Assembly (NCBI GenBank): GCA_947630785.1
Contig: CANRIW010000009.1
Location: 1-60,500, forward strand
Direction of reading: 5' to 3'
Source of the DNA: an uncultured Oscillospiraceae bacterium
GTDB lineage: Bacteria; Bacillota; Clostridia; Oscillospirales; Oscillospiraceae
DNA: 60,500 nucleotides
A model generated the notes under the pieces. It was not told the DNA's origin and ran no database searches. It was given only the letters and a program-made list of their open reading frames with translations. The position numbers and the translations under genes are program-made. Positions within the stretch are counted from its first letter, which is position 1; each line of letters opens with the position of its first letter. Below, piece by piece: positions 36,319-45,348 of the stretch.

Positions 36319-38262
36319 ATGACGAAAAAACAGAAGAAAATGCTGGTCCGCATCCTTATCGCGGGGGCCATGCTGATCGTCCTGGCTCTGATGAAGATGA
36401 AGGGCGACGGGAGGATCTGGCTGCCGGACTGGTTCCACTTGCCCTTCAGTACGCGAGTGCCCGGCTATGACAGCGACGGGAATCTTGTCACTGGCGCTTA
36501 TCTGCCGATCGGCTGGCTGTACCTGATCCCCTACTTCATCATCGGCTGGGACGTGCTGTGGAAGGCCGTCCGCAACATCGCCCACGGCCAGGTGTTCGAC
36601 GAGAACTTCCTCATGTCCCTGGCCACCGTGGGGGCCCTGGCCCTGGGCGAGTACGCCGAGGCGGTGGGGGTCATGCTGTTCTACCAAGTGGGCGAGCTGT
36701 TCCAGAACTACGCCGTGGGCAAGTCCCGGCAGTCCATCGCCCAGCTCATGGACATCCGGCCCGATGTGGCCAACGTGGAGCGGGACGGCGAGATCGAAGA
36801 AGTGGACCCGGAGGAGGTGGAGATCGGCGAGACCATCGTCATCCGCCCCGGCGAGAAGGTCCCTCTGGACGGGGTAGTGCTGGAGGGCTCCACCGCCATC
36901 GACACCGCCGCCCTCACCGGCGAGTCGGCCCCCCGGGACGTGGCGGCGGGGGGCGAGCTGCTGTCCGGATGCGTGAACCTCACCGGACTGCTGAAAGTTC
37001 GGGTCACCAAGGAGTTCGGCCAGTCCACTGTGGCCAAGATTTTGGACCTGGTGGAGAACGCCTCCTCCAAAAAGGCGAAGGCGGAGAACTTCATCACCAA
37101 GTTCGCCCGGTACTATACCCCCGCCGTGGTGTTCGGGGCGCTGGCCCTGGCCATCATCCCGTCCCTGGTGGACGGCCGCTGGCAGATGTGGATCGGCCGG
37201 GCCCTGACCTTCCTGGTCATCTCCTGCCCCTGCGCTCTGGTGATCTCCATCCCTCTGTCCTTCTTCGGGGGGATCGGCGGGGCCTCCCGGAAGGGCATCC
37301 TGGTGAAGGGCGGCAACTACCTGGAGCTGCTGGCCGACGCCGGCATCGTGGTGTTCGACAAGACGGGCACCCTCACCAAGGGCACCTTCGCCGTCAGCGA
37401 GGTCCGCCCCGTGGGGGTGAGCGAGGGTGAACTGCTGGAGCTGGCTGCCCTGGCGGAGCGGCACTCCAGCCACCCCATCGCCCAGTCCCTCCGCTCCGCC
37501 TGGGGGAAGGAGTGCGACCCCGAGCGGGTAGCCGGCGTGACCGAGGTGGCCGGCCAGGGGGTCAAAGCCCTGGTAGACGGCAAAGAGGTACTGGCTGGCA
37601 ACGCCAAACTGATGGCCTCCCTCCCCGGCTGGACGGACGGGGCCGCTACCGGCGCCGTGGGCACCGTGGTCCATGTGGCGGCGGACGGGAAGTACATCGG
37701 ATACGTGACGGTGGCCGACCAGATCAAGGAGACCACCCCTCAGGCCCTGGCCGATCTGAAGGCCGCCGGGGTGCGAAAGACCGTCATGCTCACCGGCGAC
37801 AGCGAGGCGGTGGGCCAGGCGGTGGGAGCGAAATTGGGCATCGACGAGGTCCACGCGGGGCTGCTGCCCGGCGACAAGGTGGACCAGGTGGAAAAACTGC
37901 TGGCCTCCAAGGGGCCCCGGGAGCAGCTGGTCTTCGTGGGGGACGGCATCAACGACGCGCCGGTGCTGTCCCGGGCCGACGTGGGGGTGGCCATGGGGGC
38001 CCTGGGCTCCGACGCCGCCATCGAGGCCGCCGACGTGGTCCTCATGGACGACGACCTGTCCAAGCTGGCGGCGGCGGTGTCCATCGCAAGGAAGTGCCTT
38101 CGCATCGTGCGGGAGAACATCGTGTTCGCCCTGGCGGTCAAGGGGCTGTTCCTGATTCTGGGCGCCATCGGCAGGAGTACCATGTGGATGGCAGTCTTCG
38201 CCGACGTGGGCGTTGCGGTCATCGCCATCCTCAACGCCATGCGGGCGCTGAACGCCAAATGA
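36319..38262 (+). CDS. heavy-metal-translocating P1B-type ATPase (Cd/Zn/Co type)
   Basis: 647 residues. TGES phosphatase motif at 200-203, the transmembrane metal motif CPC at 303-305 (ISCPCALVIS), phosphorylation site DKTGTLT with Asp347, the HP pair in HSSHPIAQ, and the hinge GDGINDAPVL. CPC plus a CadC-like repressor upstream suggests Cd/Zn/Pb export. There is no N-terminal HMA domain; a separate HMA protein is encoded upstream. Residues about 28-60 form an unusually long loop between the first two helices. AAGGAGGGAACTCCCACC precedes the ATG. Confidence 0.94.
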   Translation: MTKKQKKMLVRILIAGAMLIVLALMKMKGDGRIWLPDWFHLPFSTRVPGYDSDGNLVTGAYLPIGWLYLIPYFIIGWDVLWKAVRNIAHGQVFDENFLMSLATVGALALGEYAEAVGVMLFYQVGELFQNYAVGKSRQSIAQLMDIRPDVANVERDGEIEEVDPEEVEIGETIVIRPGEKVPLDGVVLEGSTAIDTAALTGESAPRDVAAGGELLSGCVNLTGLLKVRVTKEFGQSTVAKILDLVENASSKKAKAENFITKFARYYTPAVVFGALALAIIPSLVDGRWQMWIGRALTFLVISCPCALVISIPLSFFGGIGGASRKGILVKGGNYLELLADAGIVVFDKTGTLTKGTFAVSEVRPVGVSEGELLELAALAERHSSHPIAQSLRSAWGKECDPERVAGVTEVAGQGVKALVDGKEVLAGNAKLMASLPGWTDGAATGAVGTVVHVAADGKYIGYVTVADQIKETTPQALADLKAAGVRKTVMLTGDSEAVGQAVGAKLGIDEVHAGLLPGDKVDQVEKLLASKGPREQLVFVGDGINDAPVLSRADVGVAMGALGSDAAIEAADVVLMDDDLSKLAAAVSIARKCLRIVRENIVFALAVKGLFLILGAIGRSTMWMAVFADVGVAVIAILNAMRALNAK

Positions 38263-38297
38263 AAGTTTAAAATCAAGCTGTTGCATTTATGTACAGA

Positions 38298-38350
38298 AGT
38301 TCTCAGGAAATGCCCGGTTTTTTGGGCATTTCCTGAGAATTTTCTTGTTT
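38298..38350 (+). terminator. terminator of the metal-response cluster
   Basis: TTCTCAGGAAATGCCC / GGGCATTTCCTGAGAA, a 16-bp perfect stem with an 8-nt loop, then TTTTCTTGTTTT. Confidence 0.92.
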
Positions 38351-38374
38351 TAATTGAAAACTTTATGAATTTAC

Positions 38375-38403
38375 TTGCAAAAAGCGAAGAAGTGGCATAT
38401 AAT
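38375..38403 (+). promoter_or_regulatory. promoter of the alanine symporter gene
   Basis: TTGCAA, 17 bp, TATAAT, 33 bp before the ATG. Confidence 0.78.
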
Positions 38404-38435
38404 CGCCCCATGTTTGAGAGAAAGAGGGGAGCGCC

Positions 38436-39992
38436 ATGCTCGCAAATCTGCCCGTTCTCGCCCTGGAGGCGGCGGAGCCCACCGGCCTGCTGAAAGTGAT
38501 CACCGAGGTCAACAACTTTATCAACAGCAAGATCGTCTGGGGCTGGCCCGCCATCATCCTGCTGACATTCGTGGGCATCCTGATGACCTGCCTGACCAAG
38601 TGCTTCCAGGTCAGCCACTTCGGCCACTGGATGAAGCAGACCATCGGCAGCATCTTCAAAAAGGACGTGTCCGGCCACACCCAGGACAAATCCATCTCCC
38701 AGTTCCAGTCCCTGTGCACCGCCCTGGCGGCCACGGTGGGCACCGGCAACATCGTGGGCGTGGCGGGGGCCATCATTACCGGCGGCCCCGGCGCGGTATT
38801 CTGGATGTGGATCATCGCCTTCTTCGGCATGATGACCAACTACTCCGAGAACGTGCTGGGCATCTTCTACCGCCGCAAGAGCGAGAGCGGCGAGTGGCAC
38901 GGCGGCGCCATGTACTACCTGCGGGACGGCCTGGGCGCCAAGAAGGGCTGCAAGACCATCGGCGCGGTGCTGGCGGTGCTGTTCTCCATCTTCTGCTTCC
39001 TGGCCTCCTTCGGCATCGGCAACATGACCCAGGTGAACTCCATCTCCGGCAACATGGAGGCCGTGTTCGGCGTGCCCAAGTGGATCACCGGCATCGTGAT
39101 CCTGGCCCTGGTGGCCCTGGTCATCCTGGGCGGGCTGAAGCGCATCGCCTCCGTCACCGAGAAGATCGTGCCCTTCATGGTCATCCTGTACATCGCGGGC
39201 ACCCTGGTGATCCTGTTCACCAACCTGCAACAGATCCCCGCCGTGTTCGGCGCCATCTTTAAGGGCGCCTTCGGCATGAAGGCCGCCGCCGGCGGCATCG
39301 TGGGCTCAGGCATCAAGCTGGCCATCGAGCAGGGGGCCAAGCGGGGCGTGTTCTCCAATGAGGCCGGCCTGGGCTCCTCCGTCATGGTCCACTCCAGCTC
39401 CAACGTGAAGGAGCCGGTGCGCCAGGGCATGTGGGGCATCTTCGAGGTGTTCGCCGACACCATCATCGTCTGCACCCTCACCGCCTTCTCCATCCTGTCC
39501 TCCGATTTGGTGGACCTGTCCACCGGCGCGGTGGTCACCGAGTGGCAGGGCACCGCCATCAACAACTCCAACCTGATGAGCACCATCTTCGGCGAGCAGT
39601 TTGGTTTCATCGGCTCCGCCTTCGTGGCCGTGGCCGTCATGCTCTTCGCCTTCTCCACCGTGCTGGGCTGGTCCCACTACGGCTCCACCGCCTGCGGTTT
39701 CCTGTTCTCCGACAAGGCCGTGCTGGCCTATCGGATTATCTTCGTGGTCGCCATCTTCGGCGGCGCCGTGATGGGCGAGAACCTGGCCTGGGACATCGCC
39801 GACACCCTCAACGGCATGATGATGATTCCCAACCTGATCGGCGTGCTGGTGCTGTGCCCGGTGGTCTACAGGATCACCAAGAACTATGTGGACCGCCACA
39901 TGCGGCACCAGGACATCGAGCCCATGCTGTCCAACTTCAAGGACATCCAGGACGAGACCGCCCCGCTGGTTCGCTCCGGCGAGGAGGAATAA
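38436..39992 (+). CDS. sodium:alanine (glycine) symporter, AGCS family
   Basis: 518 residues with about eleven membrane helices. AGCS signatures are clear: FQSLCTALAATVGTGNIVGVAGAI, GPGAVFWMWIIAFFGMMTNYSENVLG, IKLAIEQGAKRGVFSNEAGLGSS. It imports alanine or glycine with sodium. GGGGAGCGCC precedes the ATG. Last chromosomal-type gene before the mobile region; the boundary of the outer element lies just beyond it. Confidence 0.95.
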   Translation: MLANLPVLALEAAEPTGLLKVITEVNNFINSKIVWGWPAIILLTFVGILMTCLTKCFQVSHFGHWMKQTIGSIFKKDVSGHTQDKSISQFQSLCTALAATVGTGNIVGVAGAIITGGPGAVFWMWIIAFFGMMTNYSENVLGIFYRRKSESGEWHGGAMYYLRDGLGAKKGCKTIGAVLAVLFSIFCFLASFGIGNMTQVNSISGNMEAVFGVPKWITGIVILALVALVILGGLKRIASVTEKIVPFMVILYIAGTLVILFTNLQQIPAVFGAIFKGAFGMKAAAGGIVGSGIKLAIEQGAKRGVFSNEAGLGSSVMVHSSSNVKEPVRQGMWGIFEVFADTIIVCTLTAFSILSSDLVDLSTGAVVTEWQGTAINNSNLMSTIFGEQFGFIGSAFVAVAVMLFAFSTVLGWSHYGSTACGFLFSDKAVLAYRIIFVVAIFGGAVMGENLAWDIADTLNGMMMIPNLIGVLVLCPVVYRITKNYVDRHMRHQDIEPMLSNFKDIQDETAPLVRSGEEE

Positions 39993-40106
39993 GACGGCCG
40001 GCAGGGGACAGGCGGGATGATCTTTCATCCTGTGGTCCGTCAGGTATCCGATTTCAAAAGGAGCGGCGGGGAATGGGCGCGGCTGATAAAGAATGTTTTA
40101 TCATCC

Positions 40107-40150
40107 AACAGCAACAGCATGGTACTTCGGTATCATGCTGTTGTTGTTTT
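40107..40150. terminator. hairpin at the left end of the outer element
   Basis: ACAGCAACAGCATGGTAC / GTATCATGCTGTTGTTGT, a long near-perfect stem with a 3-nt loop and TTTT tail on the plus strand; it includes the final codons of R1. Two smaller hairpins precede it (GGATGA/TCATCC near 40,020 and GATAAA/TTTATC near 40,090). May be part of the attachment region as well as a terminator. Confidence 0.65.
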
Positions 40151-41686
40151 ACTGGATCTGCTAAACTCCGGGGAAAAATCAATTTCACCGATGAAATTAT
40201 AGTGTATGTCAATTCGTTGAATACGATGACCAGTGGATTTATCGGGGGCATGGACTATGATTTTCTCCACAAATTCCCGCAGGAGCGCCGGCGTCAATTC
40301 CGTGGGTTCTGTGTACTTCCTGACGATTTTGAGAAAACTTTGAAGATTCACCGCCTGTTCCTCGGCGCTCTCAACGGTGGGCCGAAGTTCTGAAACAGTC
40401 TGCTTTAACTCGGCCTGCTCCTGTTCATAGTCCCCGGACATTTTCGCAAAGCGTTCCTCGTTCAGCTTTCCCAGCACATGGTCCTCATACAGCCTTCGGA
40501 TGATGGCGTCCAGTTCATTGATACGGTGTTCGGCTTTCTCCAATTTGCGCTTAGCCTGCTCTCGCTCCGCGCTCTGCGCCGCCAGCTTGTTTGTCATCAC
40601 CAGACGCACAAATTCGTCCTCGTCCTCTTGGGCATAGGCCACCACCCTTTGCAGGTTTTGGAGTACCAACTGTTCCAGCACCACAGCCCGGATATAGTGT
40701 GCGCTGCATTGTTTTCTTGTGCGGTAGCTGGAACAGGTATAACACTCCTGCTCATGGGTCCAGGAGGTAGTCCGGCAATGGTACAACCGTGCGCCGCAGT
40801 CGGCGCAGTAGGCCAGCCCGGAGAACATCCCCATCTCTCCCATCTTAGTGGGGCGGCGGCGCTGTTCCCTGGCTTTCTGTACTATTTCCCATGTGTCCTT
40901 ATCAATGATCGCTTCGTGGGTGTTTTCAAAGATCGCCCATTTGTCCGGCGGATTTGCAATACGCTTCTTGCTCTTGTAGGACAGTTTCGTGCCCTTAAAG
41001 TTGGTGGTGCGGCCCAAATATGTGTCCTGTTCCAAAATATTGACTACGCTGCGTTGATGCCACCCACAGGGATCATCCGGGTGGTAATTCCGCATCCTGC
41101 CTGTTCGCCGGAACTCTATCGTTCCCGGCGTGGGGATGCCTCGTTCTTTCAGCATACGGGCGATTTTGCTGGGGCCGTTTCCCTCAACACATAGTTGGAA
41201 AATCAGCTCCACCACGGGGGCCGTTTCCTCGTCGATGACCAGGTGGCCGTCCGCGCCCTTTATGTAGCCATATGGGGGGTTTACAGCGAGACGCTGGCCG
41301 GACATCCCCTTATTGCGGAATACCGATCGAACTTTCTTGCTGGTGTCCTTGGCGTACCACTCGTTGATGATGTTCCGAAAAGGAGTGAAGTCGCTGCTCA
41401 CCTGATCGTCGCTGTCCACCCCGTCATTGACGGCGATGAAGCGTACCCCCATCTCCGGGAAACGCACCTCTGTATAGAGGCCCACCTCCAGATAGTTCCG
41501 CCCGAACCGGGACATATCCTTGACGATCACCATGCTTACAAGTCCGCTTTCAATGTCCGCCAGCATTTCCTGAAAACCGGGGCGGCGGAAATTGGTGCCG
41601 GAGAAACCGTCGTCTTTATAGATTTTGTAATCGGTTATTCCTCGGTCTTTGCAATACTTGGCGAGAATATCGATTTGAGACGAGAT
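40133..41686 (-). pseudogene. large serine recombinase R1, residues 30 to end (split gene, distal part)
   Basis: 517 residues counted from the shared ATC codon (residue 30): SSQIDILAKYCKDRGITDYKIYKDDGFSGTNFRRPGFQEMLADIESG..., then resolvase core (VIVKDMSRFGRNYLEVG), the Recombinase domain (PPYGYIKG, GPSKIARMLKERGIPTPGT), a zinc ribbon (YCADCGARLYH, CYTCSSYRTRKQCSAH) and a coiled coil. The segment with the catalytic serine (YVRLSRDD) is missing here; it lies at 54307-54218, in frame. An internal ATG at 41566 could start a 477-residue fragment, but it would be catalytically dead. The break coincides with the left end of the inner transposon. Confidence 0.88.
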
Positions 41687-41689
41687 TTG

Positions 41690-41702
41690 TCAAGGGGTAA
41701 TT
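41690..41702 (+). repeat. left terminal inverted repeat of the inner transposon
   Basis: TCAAGGGGTAATT, 4 nt inside the GA(T) border; partner of 54200-54212 in opposite orientation. Confidence 0.6.
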
Positions 41703-41718
41703 ATGCAATTTGTGTGTT

Positions 41719-41789
41719 CTTTGTTCAAAACAAAGATGAGATTTTCTGTCCAAAAAAATCTTGTCAATGCGGCAAAAGTATGGTATCAT
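41719..41789 (+). promoter_or_regulatory. promoter region of the ROK regulator gene
   Basis: TTGTCA (41761-41766), 17 bp, TATCAT (41784-41789). Upstream, CTTTGTT / AACAAAG (41719-41735) is a 7-bp inverted repeat with 3-nt spacing, a possible operator. Confidence 0.6.
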
Positions 41790-41822
41790 TTAAAAAATAC
41801 TTTTGCAAAAGCGGTGGTCAAT

Positions 41823-42950
41823 GTGAAATCTACTCAGTCTGTTTCCGATCTGCGAAAGGCAAATAGAAACCGGGTATACCGGTTTCTATACGACTCGAAG
41901 GGAGATCAGACAGTACAGGATGTGTCGAGGGCACTGTCCCTGAGTCTGCCAACTGTGAATCAAAATCTGAATGAGCTGATGGAGTTGGGACTTATCGACA
42001 ACTCCAGGATCGCAAGTTCCAGCGGAGGGCGCCGGCCGCGTCTTTTGTCTGTTATTCCATCCGCCCGCTGCGCCGTGGGCGTGGAAATATCACCTCACCA
42101 TATGTATTTGGTTGCCACAGACCTGAAAGGCAGCGAACTGGATTACCGTGCGGTATCGAGGCCCTTTGAGGCTACGGCGGACTACGCCGCAGCGTTAGCC
42201 GAGGAGATACAGTCGCTTTTGGCGGGCTTGGGGGTCGGTCAGGACAGGGTCCTGGGTGTTGGGGTCACCCTTCCGGGCATCATCAATGTTGAGGATACGG
42301 TATTGGAGTATGCGCCTACGCTGGTTTCAACCCCTTTGGATCTGAGTTTTCTCCGGGCGGCGATCCCCTATGCGGTGAAGTTTTGCAATGACGCCAACGC
42401 GGGCGGATTCGCGGAGTGGTGGGACCAGCCCGAACAGTCCAGCATGGCCTATCTGTCCATCGGCCGGGGCATCGGTGGGGCGATTTTGGTCAACGGGACC
42501 CCCTATTTGGGAGCCCGCCAGCGATCGGCTGAATTCGGCCATATGTGCATCCACCCGGGCGGAAAGACCTGCTCCTGCGGCAGACAGGGGTGCCTGGAGG
42601 CATACTGCTCCACCGCGGTCCTGTCCAATCACCTGGGGATCTCCCTGGCAGACTTTTTTGACGGTTTGGAGGCTGGAGCCGGCGAAAAGCCGCTTCTGTG
42701 GGAGCGGTATTTGGAGGACCTGTCCATCGGGATCGTCAATATCCACACTATGCTGGACTGCGATATCGTGCTGGGCGGCCCACTGAGCCCTTTTCTGGGG
42801 AAGCGCGTTGAGCAGTTAAAGAACTATATTAACCAGGTTGATTCGATTTCTCATACGTCTCAACATGTCCGCTTATGCCGTTATCACGAAAAGTCAAACG
42901 GGATCGGCGTGGCCTTAAAATATGTAGATAACTTCATTTCTAACATATGA
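41823..42950 (+). CDS. ROK-family transcriptional regulator (XylR/NagC type)
   Basis: 375 residues from GTG. N-terminal MarR-like helix-turn-helix (NRVYRFLYDSKGDQTVQDVSRALSLSLPTVNQNLNELMELGLI) and a ROK sugar-kinase-like domain with GVGVTLPGI, IGRGIGGAIL and the zinc motif CSCGRQGCLEAYC. It likely senses a sugar and represses the operon downstream. The GTG at 41823 lies about 27 bp after the predicted transcription start; the ribosome site is weak (AAGCGGTGG). An upstream ATG in frame would extend it across the promoter, so it is disfavoured. First cargo gene at the transposon's left end. Confidence 0.88.
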   Translation: MKSTQSVSDLRKANRNRVYRFLYDSKGDQTVQDVSRALSLSLPTVNQNLNELMELGLIDNSRIASSSGGRRPRLLSVIPSARCAVGVEISPHHMYLVATDLKGSELDYRAVSRPFEATADYAAALAEEIQSLLAGLGVGQDRVLGVGVTLPGIINVEDTVLEYAPTLVSTPLDLSFLRAAIPYAVKFCNDANAGGFAEWWDQPEQSSMAYLSIGRGIGGAILVNGTPYLGARQRSAEFGHMCIHPGGKTCSCGRQGCLEAYCSTAVLSNHLGISLADFFDGLEAGAGEKPLLWERYLEDLSIGIVNIHTMLDCDIVLGGPLSPFLGKRVEQLKNYINQVDSISHTSQHVRLCRYHEKSNGIGVALKYVDNFISNI

Positions 42951-42953
42951 CGT

Positions 42954-42985
42954 AAACAGGCACCCCTGAAAAGGGTGCCTGTTTG
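42954..42985 (+). terminator. ROK-gene terminator
   Basis: AAACAGGCACCC / GGGTGCCTGTTT with a 7-nt loop. Confidence 0.87.
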
Positions 42986-43018
42986 ATATATTGCACAAAA
43001 ATGATGTAGCATATTTAT

Positions 43019-43076
43019 ACAAAATGTTTTGTTAAAAGTTATTGACAAAAGAGAACAGATGTGTTAAATTGTTCTC
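43019..43076 (+). promoter_or_regulatory. promoter and operators of the pentose-use operon
   Basis: TTGACA (43043-43048), 16 bp, TAAATT (43065-43070). GAGAACA (43051-43057) and its complement TGTTCTC (43070-43076) form a 7-bp inverted repeat spanning spacer and -10. ACAAAA / TTTTGT (43019-43032) is a second one upstream. These fit control by the adjacent ROK protein; catabolite control was not recognised. Confidence 0.68.
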
Positions 43077-43165
43077 AGTTAATAAAGATATTTTACAAAA
43101 GTTTTTATAATAAATAACGGGACGCTCGTTTCCCCGCAATGGCGGCAGAACAGGAGGAGAGGTAT

Positions 43166-44686
43166 ATGGAATACCTGATCGGCATTGATCTTGGCACCTC
43201 GGGCACCAAAACGGTGCTGTTCGATGTGAACGGGATGCCGGTGGCGAGCCACACCGTGGAGTATCCGCTGCATCAGCCCCGAAACGGCTGGGCGGAGCAG
43301 GATCCCCACGACTGGTGGGGAGCGGTGCAGGAGACCGTCCGGGCCGTTCTGAACAAGAGCGGTGTCAAGCCGGAGGAGATCAAGGGCGTGGGGCTTTCCG
43401 GCCAGATGCACGGTCTGGTGATGCTGGACGCCCAGGGCCACGTTCAGCGCAGCGCCATCCTCTGGTGCGACGGGCGGACCCAGAAGCAGTGTGACGAGAT
43501 CACCGAGACGCTGGGACAGAGGCTGATCGACATCACCGCCAATCCCGCGCTGCCCGGCTTTACCGCCGGAAAGATCCTGTGGGTCCGGGAGAACGAGCCG
43601 GCGGTCTACGAGAAGTGCCGCCACATCCTGCTGCCCAAGGACTACATCAGATACAAGCTCACCGGCGAGTTCGCCACCGAGGTGTCCGACGCCTCCGGCA
43701 TGAACCTGCTGGATGTGCCGAACCGCCACTGGAGCGGCGAGGTCCTGTCCGCCCTGGACATCGACTCCGGCCTGCTGGGGCGGATGTATGAATCCTGCCA
43801 GGTGACAGGGGCGGTGACGCCGGCCGCCGCCGAGGCCACCGGGCTGGCGGCCGGCACCCCCGTGGTAGGCGGGGCGGGAGACAACGCTGCCGCCGCCATC
43901 GGAACCGGCGTGGTGGAGACCGGCAGGGCATTCACGACTCTGGGCACCTCCGGGGTCATTTTCGCCCACGCAGACCGGGTGACCATCGACCCCAGGGGCC
44001 GGGTCCATACCTTCTGCTCCGCCGTACCGGGGGCGTGGACGGTGATGAGCTGCACTCTGGCCGCCGGACTGTCCCTCCAGTGGTTCCGCAACCAGTTCTG
44101 CGGCGCCGAGCGGGAGCTGGCCGCCGCCCAGGGGCGGGATGTATACGAGCTGATGACTGACAGCGCGGCCCGCAGCCCCATCGGGGCCAACCGGCTGATT
44201 TACCTGCCCTATCTCATGGGGGAGCGGTCCCCGCTACTGGATTCCGACGCGAGGGGCGCGTTCATCGGCCTTTCCAACATCCACACCAAGGGCGACATGA
44301 TCCGGGCGGTGATGGAGGGTGTGGCCTACTCCCAGCGTCAGTGCCTGGACGTGTTCCGGGAGATGGGGGTGGACGTGTCCGACATGGCCGCCTGCGGCGG
44401 CGGCGGGCGGAGCCCCTTCTGGCGGCAGATACTGGCCGACCTGTACGGCTGCCCCGTAAAGACCATCGCCTCCGAGCAGGGGCCGGCGCTGGGCGCGGCC
44501 ATCCTGGCGGGTGTGGGCGCGGGCCTCTACTCCTCCGTGGCGGAGGGCTGCAAGGTGGCCGTCCACGCGGGAGAGATCCAGCGGCCGAAGGCGGAGAACT
44601 CCGCGGCATATGAGCCGTTTTACCAGCTCTATCGGAACCTGTATCCCACGTTGCGGGACAGCTTCCACACGCTGGCGGCGCTGTAA
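43166..44686 (+). CDS. xylB: FGGY carbohydrate kinase, xylulokinase-like
   Basis: 506 residues. FGGY-family blocks: IGIDLGTSGTKTVLFD at the N-terminus, GLSGQMHGLVMLD (typical of XylB), ILWCDGRTQKQCDEI, PVVGGAGDNAAAAIG, LPYLMGERSP and the second signature VAYSQRQCLDVFREMG / GGGGRSPFWRQILADLYGCPV. It phosphorylates a ketose, most likely D-xylulose or a related sugar produced by the isomerase in the same operon. ATG at 43166 follows AGGAGGAGAGG; an ATG nine codons earlier contains that site. Confidence 0.9.
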   Translation: MEYLIGIDLGTSGTKTVLFDVNGMPVASHTVEYPLHQPRNGWAEQDPHDWWGAVQETVRAVLNKSGVKPEEIKGVGLSGQMHGLVMLDAQGHVQRSAILWCDGRTQKQCDEITETLGQRLIDITANPALPGFTAGKILWVRENEPAVYEKCRHILLPKDYIRYKLTGEFATEVSDASGMNLLDVPNRHWSGEVLSALDIDSGLLGRMYESCQVTGAVTPAAAEATGLAAGTPVVGGAGDNAAAAIGTGVVETGRAFTTLGTSGVIFAHADRVTIDPRGRVHTFCSAVPGAWTVMSCTLAAGLSLQWFRNQFCGAERELAAAQGRDVYELMTDSAARSPIGANRLIYLPYLMGERSPLLDSDARGAFIGLSNIHTKGDMIRAVMEGVAYSQRQCLDVFREMGVDVSDMAACGGGGRSPFWRQILADLYGCPVKTIASEQGPALGAAILAGVGAGLYSSVAEGCKVAVHAGEIQRPKAENSAAYEPFYQLYRNLYPTLRDSFHTLAAL

Positions 44687-44699
44687 GGGGGGACACACT

Positions 44700-45335
44700 A
44701 TGGAGATCAAAACGGTTTTTGACCCGACGTTCAAGCCCTATGGCAAAGTGCTGGAGGGTTACAACACCGCCTGCCTGGTGAACGCCATGAAAACCATCCC
44801 GCTGCCTGGGCACGGCACCGCCTATGAGCCCAGCATCCCCGTCCTGGAGGCCACCTGCCTCTACGGTCAGTTCCAGAACAACGCCTACGGCGGTATGCCC
44901 GTCCAAATCGGTATGTGCTGGGGCCGCAATACCAGGCTGAACTGCCTGGAATACCACCGGGACAGCGAGGTCAACGTGGGCGAGGGGGATTTCATCCTGC
45001 TACTGGCCAGACAGGATGAGATCGTGGACGGCGTGCTGGACACCTCCCGCGTCAAGGCGTTCCGGGTGCCCGCCGGCGTTCCGGTAGAGGTCTACGCCAC
45101 CACCCTTCACTACGCTCCCTGTCATGTGAGCGAGGCCGAGGGGTTCCGGGTCGCCGTGGTCCTTCCCAGAGGCACCAACACTGCCGTCCCCGGCGCGAAG
45201 CCGGTCAATGAGGAGGACACCTGGCTCACCGCCCGGAACAAATGGCTGCTGGCCCATCCGGAGTCCGATGAGGGGAAGGGCGGCGCCCACATCGGGCTGA
45301 AGGGCGTAAACATCGACATCATAAACGATATATGA
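44700..45335 (+). CDS. DUF4867-family protein
   Basis: 211 residues, cytoplasmic. Blocks such as VFDPTFKPYGKVLEGYN, EATCLYGQFQNNAYGGMPVQIGMCWG, LNCLEYHRDSEVNVGEGDFILLLA and YATTLHYAPCHVSE show a cupin-like beta fold (EYHRDSE and LHYAPCH as possible metal sites). DUF4867 proteins occur next to sugar isomerases and kinases and may be sugar-acting enzymes, for instance mutarotases or isomerases; this is inference. GGGGGGACACACT precedes the ATG, 13 bp after the kinase gene. Confidence 0.85.
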   Translation: MEIKTVFDPTFKPYGKVLEGYNTACLVNAMKTIPLPGHGTAYEPSIPVLEATCLYGQFQNNAYGGMPVQIGMCWGRNTRLNCLEYHRDSEVNVGEGDFILLLARQDEIVDGVLDTSRVKAFRVPAGVPVEVYATTLHYAPCHVSEAEGFRVAVVLPRGTNTAVPGAKPVNEEDTWLTARNKWLLAHPESDEGKGGAHIGLKGVNIDIINDI

Positions 45336-45348
45336 GGAGGAAAGGATC

